Assembly (NCBI GenBank): GCA_964549785.1
Contig: CAZJXA010000158.1
Location: 1 to 7,833, forward strand
Direction: 5' to 3'
Source of the DNA: JBEIUO01 sp964549785
GTDB taxonomy: Bacteria > Planctomycetota > Phycisphaerae > Phycisphaerales > UBA1924
DNA length: 7,833 nucleotides
A model generated the notes under the pieces. It searched no databases. It was given only the letters and a program-made list of their open reading frames with translations, and was not told where the DNA came from. The stretch's first letter is position 1. Each line of letters starts with the position of its first letter. Shown here one piece after another: positions 5,387 through 7,833 of the stretch. The position numbers and the translations under genes are program-made.

Positions 5387-6175
5387 ATGCGCATCATCGC
5401 CGGAGAGTTTCGATCCCGAAGGTTGTTCAGCCCGCCCGATGCGGAAATCACTCGCCCGATCCCCGACCGGGTGAAGGAGTCGCTCTTCAGCCTGCTGCGG
5501 GGTCACTTTGAAGATGCGACGGTGTTCGATGGGTTCGCGGGTACCGGCTCGATCGGGTTGGAAGCCGTCAGCCGCGGAGCAGCGCGGTGCGTGCTGGTGG
5601 AGAAGGACAAGTCGGTGGCGGCGATCTTGCGGAAGAACGTGGAGGCCTTAGGGTGTGAGGATCGCGCGGAGGTGGTGGTCGGCGACTGCCTCGGGGCGGG
5701 GGCATTGGGCCGGGCTCCGCGTCCGCTCAAGCTGGCGTTCCTCGACCCACCGTACCCCCTTGTGCGGGAGCCGTTGGGGTTCAAGCGGGTGATGAACCAG
5801 ATGGCGGCCCTCGTGAACATTTTGAGTGACGACGGCTTCGGTGTGCTGCGGCTGCCGTATCCGATGGAGATCGAGACTCCATTGGAAGTGGCCGAGGACC
5901 CGTTGCCGGTGAAGCGGCGGCCCAAGGACTTCCGGAGGGCGGCTCGGGAGCAACCCGCGGGCGCGGCTTCAGAAGCGGAGGGCGAGGATGGAGGAGACGA
6001 CGGGGATGGAAGGGCGGTCGAGCAAAGCCAGGCGCGGGCGGCGGAAGCGGAAATCCCGCTGGTGACCCGGACGCTTGTCACGGATCTTTCGGTGGTCGGG
6101 GCGAATGGGCCGGAGACGCACCTGTTTCAGACGATGGGGATTCACCTGTATATGCGGGCGCGAGCGGGCGGATGA
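5387..6175 (+). CDS. rsmD: 16S rRNA (guanine966-N2)-methyltransferase, with acidic insert
   Basis: RsmD transfers a methyl group from S-adenosylmethionine to N2 of G966 in 16S rRNA during 30S assembly. The visible pattern is the family's: MRIIAGEFRSRRL (1-13), TRPIPDRVKESLFSLL (22-37), the SAM-binding motif I VFDGFAGTGSIGLEAVSRGA (46-65), VLVEKD (69-74) and the catalytic LDPPY (119-123). The start is the ATG of MRIIAG, which fits the family, although its ribosome binding site is weak; an in-frame ATG at 5327, six bases after the ispE stop, would add 20 residues with no family resemblance. At 262 residues the protein is longer than the usual 180-200. The excess includes a charged low-complexity insert at about 189-221 (EAEGEDGGDDGDG and neighbours) before a C-terminal HLFQTMGIHLYMRA that resembles the family's final strands. 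It is probably co-transcribed with ispE and converges on the protease gene. Confidence 0.93.
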   Translation: MRIIAGEFRSRRLFSPPDAEITRPIPDRVKESLFSLLRGHFEDATVFDGFAGTGSIGLEAVSRGAARCVLVEKDKSVAAILRKNVEALGCEDRAEVVVGDCLGAGALGRAPRPLKLAFLDPPYPLVREPLGFKRVMNQMAALVNILSDDGFGVLRLPYPMEIETPLEVAEDPLPVKRRPKDFRRAAREQPAGAASEAEGEDGGDDGDGRAVEQSQARAAEAEIPLVTRTLVTDLSVVGANGPETHLFQTMGIHLYMRARAGG

Positions 6176-6188
6176 GAGAGAAGCCGCT

Positions 6189-7833
6189 TTAGCAGCCGCC
6201 GTCCCAGGCGCTGAAGAAGAAAACGACGTCGTCGCTATCGACGCCGCCCGAGTGGTCGATGTCGGCGATGGCGTCGCCGCTGTCCCAGGAGGCGAAGAAG
6301 ATCACGATGTCGTCGCTGTCGGTGACGCCCGAATAGTCGAAATCGCCGACGCAGGATTGGTCGGTGACTTCGCCCGTCATGACGAGGGCGTACCCCTGGG
6401 GGCCTTCGTTGACGCCCGACCCGCGGACGCGGATGGTCCACTCGCCGGGTTCGGGAGCGGCGAGAAGGACCTGTTCGAGATTGTTGAGAGGGTCTGGAAC
6501 ACCGCCGGGTGTCGAAATACCGCCCGCAAAGACGTTGCCCAGGTAGGCGACGCCCGAAGGCGATACGGCTTCGAGATCAAGGTTGTTGACGGGCGCATAG
6601 GTCGCGCCCGCGAGGGCGGGCCGGTCGAACCACGAGAGCGTGATCTTCAGGTGGTCGTCACTTCCGGCGGAGACGCGGAACTCGTGCGTCAGGCCGGTCT
6701 CCAGGGCCCGTGGGTCGGTGTTTCGGACGTCACGGAGGGCGAGGGTTCGGGCGTCGCCCAAGAAGTAGGCGGCGTGGTCGGCGATTGCGCGGCCCCAGCC
6801 CTCGCGGTTGCCGGGGAAGCCCGCGATGCCGGTGACATCCACCGCGCTGTTCACGATCATGGCCTTGAGAAGCGTTCCCGAGGGCGTGAAGGCGTCGGTA
6901 GCGACCGGTTGACCCGAGGGGTGGAACCCCGAGGTGAAGTATTCGCGAATCAGGATGCCGATGCCGGATATGCCGGGCGTGGCCATGGAGGTTCCGCTGA
7001 GAGCCGTCGTGGCGCACCCGGTGGAGCCGCCCGGACTCTGAACGCTCTGACCCGGGCTCATGACCTCGGGTTTCCGGCGGCCGTCGGCCGTGGGACCGCT
7101 GGAGGTGTTGGAGTAAGGAAGGTTTTCGTTGGGAAAGAGTTGCACAGCCCCGACTGCGAGACAATTCTTCGCGTTCTCCGGGTTTGAAATGACGGTCGCG
7201 TTGGCGACCGCGAAGACGATGAGGTTGTCCTCCTGGTCGTAGAGGAAGGAATCGATGGCCCGGGTGGTGCCGTCGTAGCCGGTGAAGGGGTTGATGCGTC
7301 CCCAACTGTTGTTGTGGACCCGGGCGCCCTGACTCGCGTGGAGATCGAACCTGCCGAAGACCGCGGTCTCGGTGGCGGAGGGGTAGTAGTGATACACAAT
7401 GCGGGCCCCGTACGCGACACCACGGGTGTTGTCGAACGCCCCCCCATCGCCCGCCGCCGTGCCGCCGACGTGGTTGCCGTGCAGTTCGTAGCCGAAACTT
7501 GTGTTGTACGCGAGAATCTTGCGGTGCAGGGGCCCCACAGGGTCGCCCTCAGGGTCGGAGAAGGCGCAATGCTCGATACCCAGCCGGCCGTCGACCAGGC
7601 CGAGGATTTCGGTGGCCCCGGTGAGGCCGCGGGAGTAGAACGGCGTGGCGGCAGGTGTGGCGGTTTGCACCATCCAGCGCACGGTGGTGTTGCTGCGCAG
7701 GCCGTATTCGGGAATCTCTTCCACCCACTGCACGGTACGAAGGGGCGCGAGAAGGGAGATCGAATCCGCGGCCGCCACGATGCTCAGTCGGAGCCCGCCG
7801 TCGATGGTCTCGGCGCTGAGAACCTGGCGGCCG
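6189..7833 (-). CDS. Secreted subtilisin-family (S8) serine protease with C-terminal calcium-binding repeats, 5' end off window
   Basis: The frame is open to the right edge, so the N-terminus (signal peptide and most of the propeptide) is missing; 547 residues are visible. A GTG at 7778 is not the real start, because family-like sequence continues upstream. The catalytic triad is present: Asp in GLVDGRLG (codon 7590-7592), His in ELHGNHVGGTAAG (7479-7481) and Ser in LSGTSMATPG (6987-6989), plus the oxyanion Asn in VHNNSWG. The Asp motif reads D-G-R rather than D-[ST]-G. After the catalytic domain comes a beta-sandwich like those of KP-43 type subtilases (LKITLSWFD, NNLDLEAVSPSG, GEWTIRVRG, GYALVMTG). 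It ends with two EF-hand/dockerin-like repeats, GDFDYSGVTDSDDIVIFFASW and ADIDHSGGVDSDDVVFFFSAW, bracketed by Cys near the start and a final Gly-Gly-Cys. An extracellular or surface proteolytic role is likely. The stop lies 13 bases from the end of rsmD, tail to tail. Confidence 0.93.
   Translation of the reverse strand, partial: GRQVLSAETIDGGLRLSIVAAADSISLLAPLRTVQWVEEIPEYGLRSNTTVRWMVQTATPAATPFYSRGLTGATEILGLVDGRLGIEHCAFSDPEGDPVGPLHRKILAYNTSFGYELHGNHVGGTAAGDGGAFDNTRGVAYGARIVYHYYPSATETAVFGRFDLHASQGARVHNNSWGRINPFTGYDGTTRAIDSFLYDQEDNLIVFAVANATVISNPENAKNCLAVGAVQLFPNENLPYSNTSSGPTADGRRKPEVMSPGQSVQSPGGSTGCATTALSGTSMATPGISGIGILIREYFTSGFHPSGQPVATDAFTPSGTLLKAMIVNSAVDVTGIAGFPGNREGWGRAIADHAAYFLGDARTLALRDVRNTDPRALETGLTHEFRVSAGSDDHLKITLSWFDRPALAGATYAPVNNLDLEAVSPSGVAYLGNVFAGGISTPGGVPDPLNNLEQVLLAAPEPGEWTIRVRGSGVNEGPQGYALVMTGEVTDQSCVGDFDYSGVTDSDDIVIFFASWDSGDAIADIDHSGGVDSDDVVFFFSAWDGGC

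Noticed and set aside
6075..7187. Plus-strand open frame of 370 codons overlapping the rsmD end and the protease
   Set aside because: It lies opposite the subtilase catalytic and C-terminal regions, has no recognisable motif, and starts inside rsmD.

Overview
The window looks like chromosomal DNA from a high-GC member of the Planctomycetota, possibly a Phycisphaerae-like lineage. This is inferred from protein style, not from a marker gene. A secreted subtilase ends in paired DxDxSGxxDSDD calcium-binding repeats closed by a terminal Gly-Cys. Two neighbouring exported proteins share a short 'L-x-[DN]-G-[KR]-[IV]-x-x-G-T-I' module. The housekeeping enzymes carry lineage-style inserts. No tRNA, rRNA, CRISPR array, transposase or phage gene was seen. 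No gene-free stretch exceeds about 300 bases.

Layout. The left half is on the minus strand and reads right to left: a DUF892/YciF-type ferritin-like protein (3640-4284), a class II CCA-adding/poly(A) polymerase-type tRNA nucleotidyltransferase (2195-3439), an exported NfeD/ClpP-fold protein that seems to lack its catalytic serine (379-1962), and the 5' part of a small exported protein running off the left edge (1-272). A divergent control region (about 4285-4438) separates these from the plus-strand pair ispE (4439-5320) and rsmD (5387-6175). A subtilisin-family protease on the minus strand (6189 to beyond 7833) converges on rsmD with a 13-base gap; its N-terminus lies beyond the right edge.

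How the genes relate. IspE (isoprenoid precursors), RsmD (16S rRNA methylation) and the tRNA nucleotidyltransferase are unrelated core functions. The two exported proteins at the left form a more specific pair, because they are adjacent, co-directional and share an N-terminal module, which suggests a common process at the cell envelope. DUF892 proteins are usually stress-associated.

Most notable non-coding or atypical signals. (1) In front of ispE, the best Shine-Dalgarno of the region serves an 11-codon ORF whose stop overlaps the ispE start as ATGA, and that Shine-Dalgarno sits in a small hairpin. (2) A perfect 13-bp palindrome with a 3-base loop lies downstream of the DUF892 gene and looks like a dispersed REP-type element. 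(3) The tRNA nucleotidyltransferase has coding-like sequence upstream of its only usable start, interrupted from an ATG by an in-frame TGA. (4) The NfeD-like protein looks like a pseudoprotease. No complete new multi-gene system is evident.
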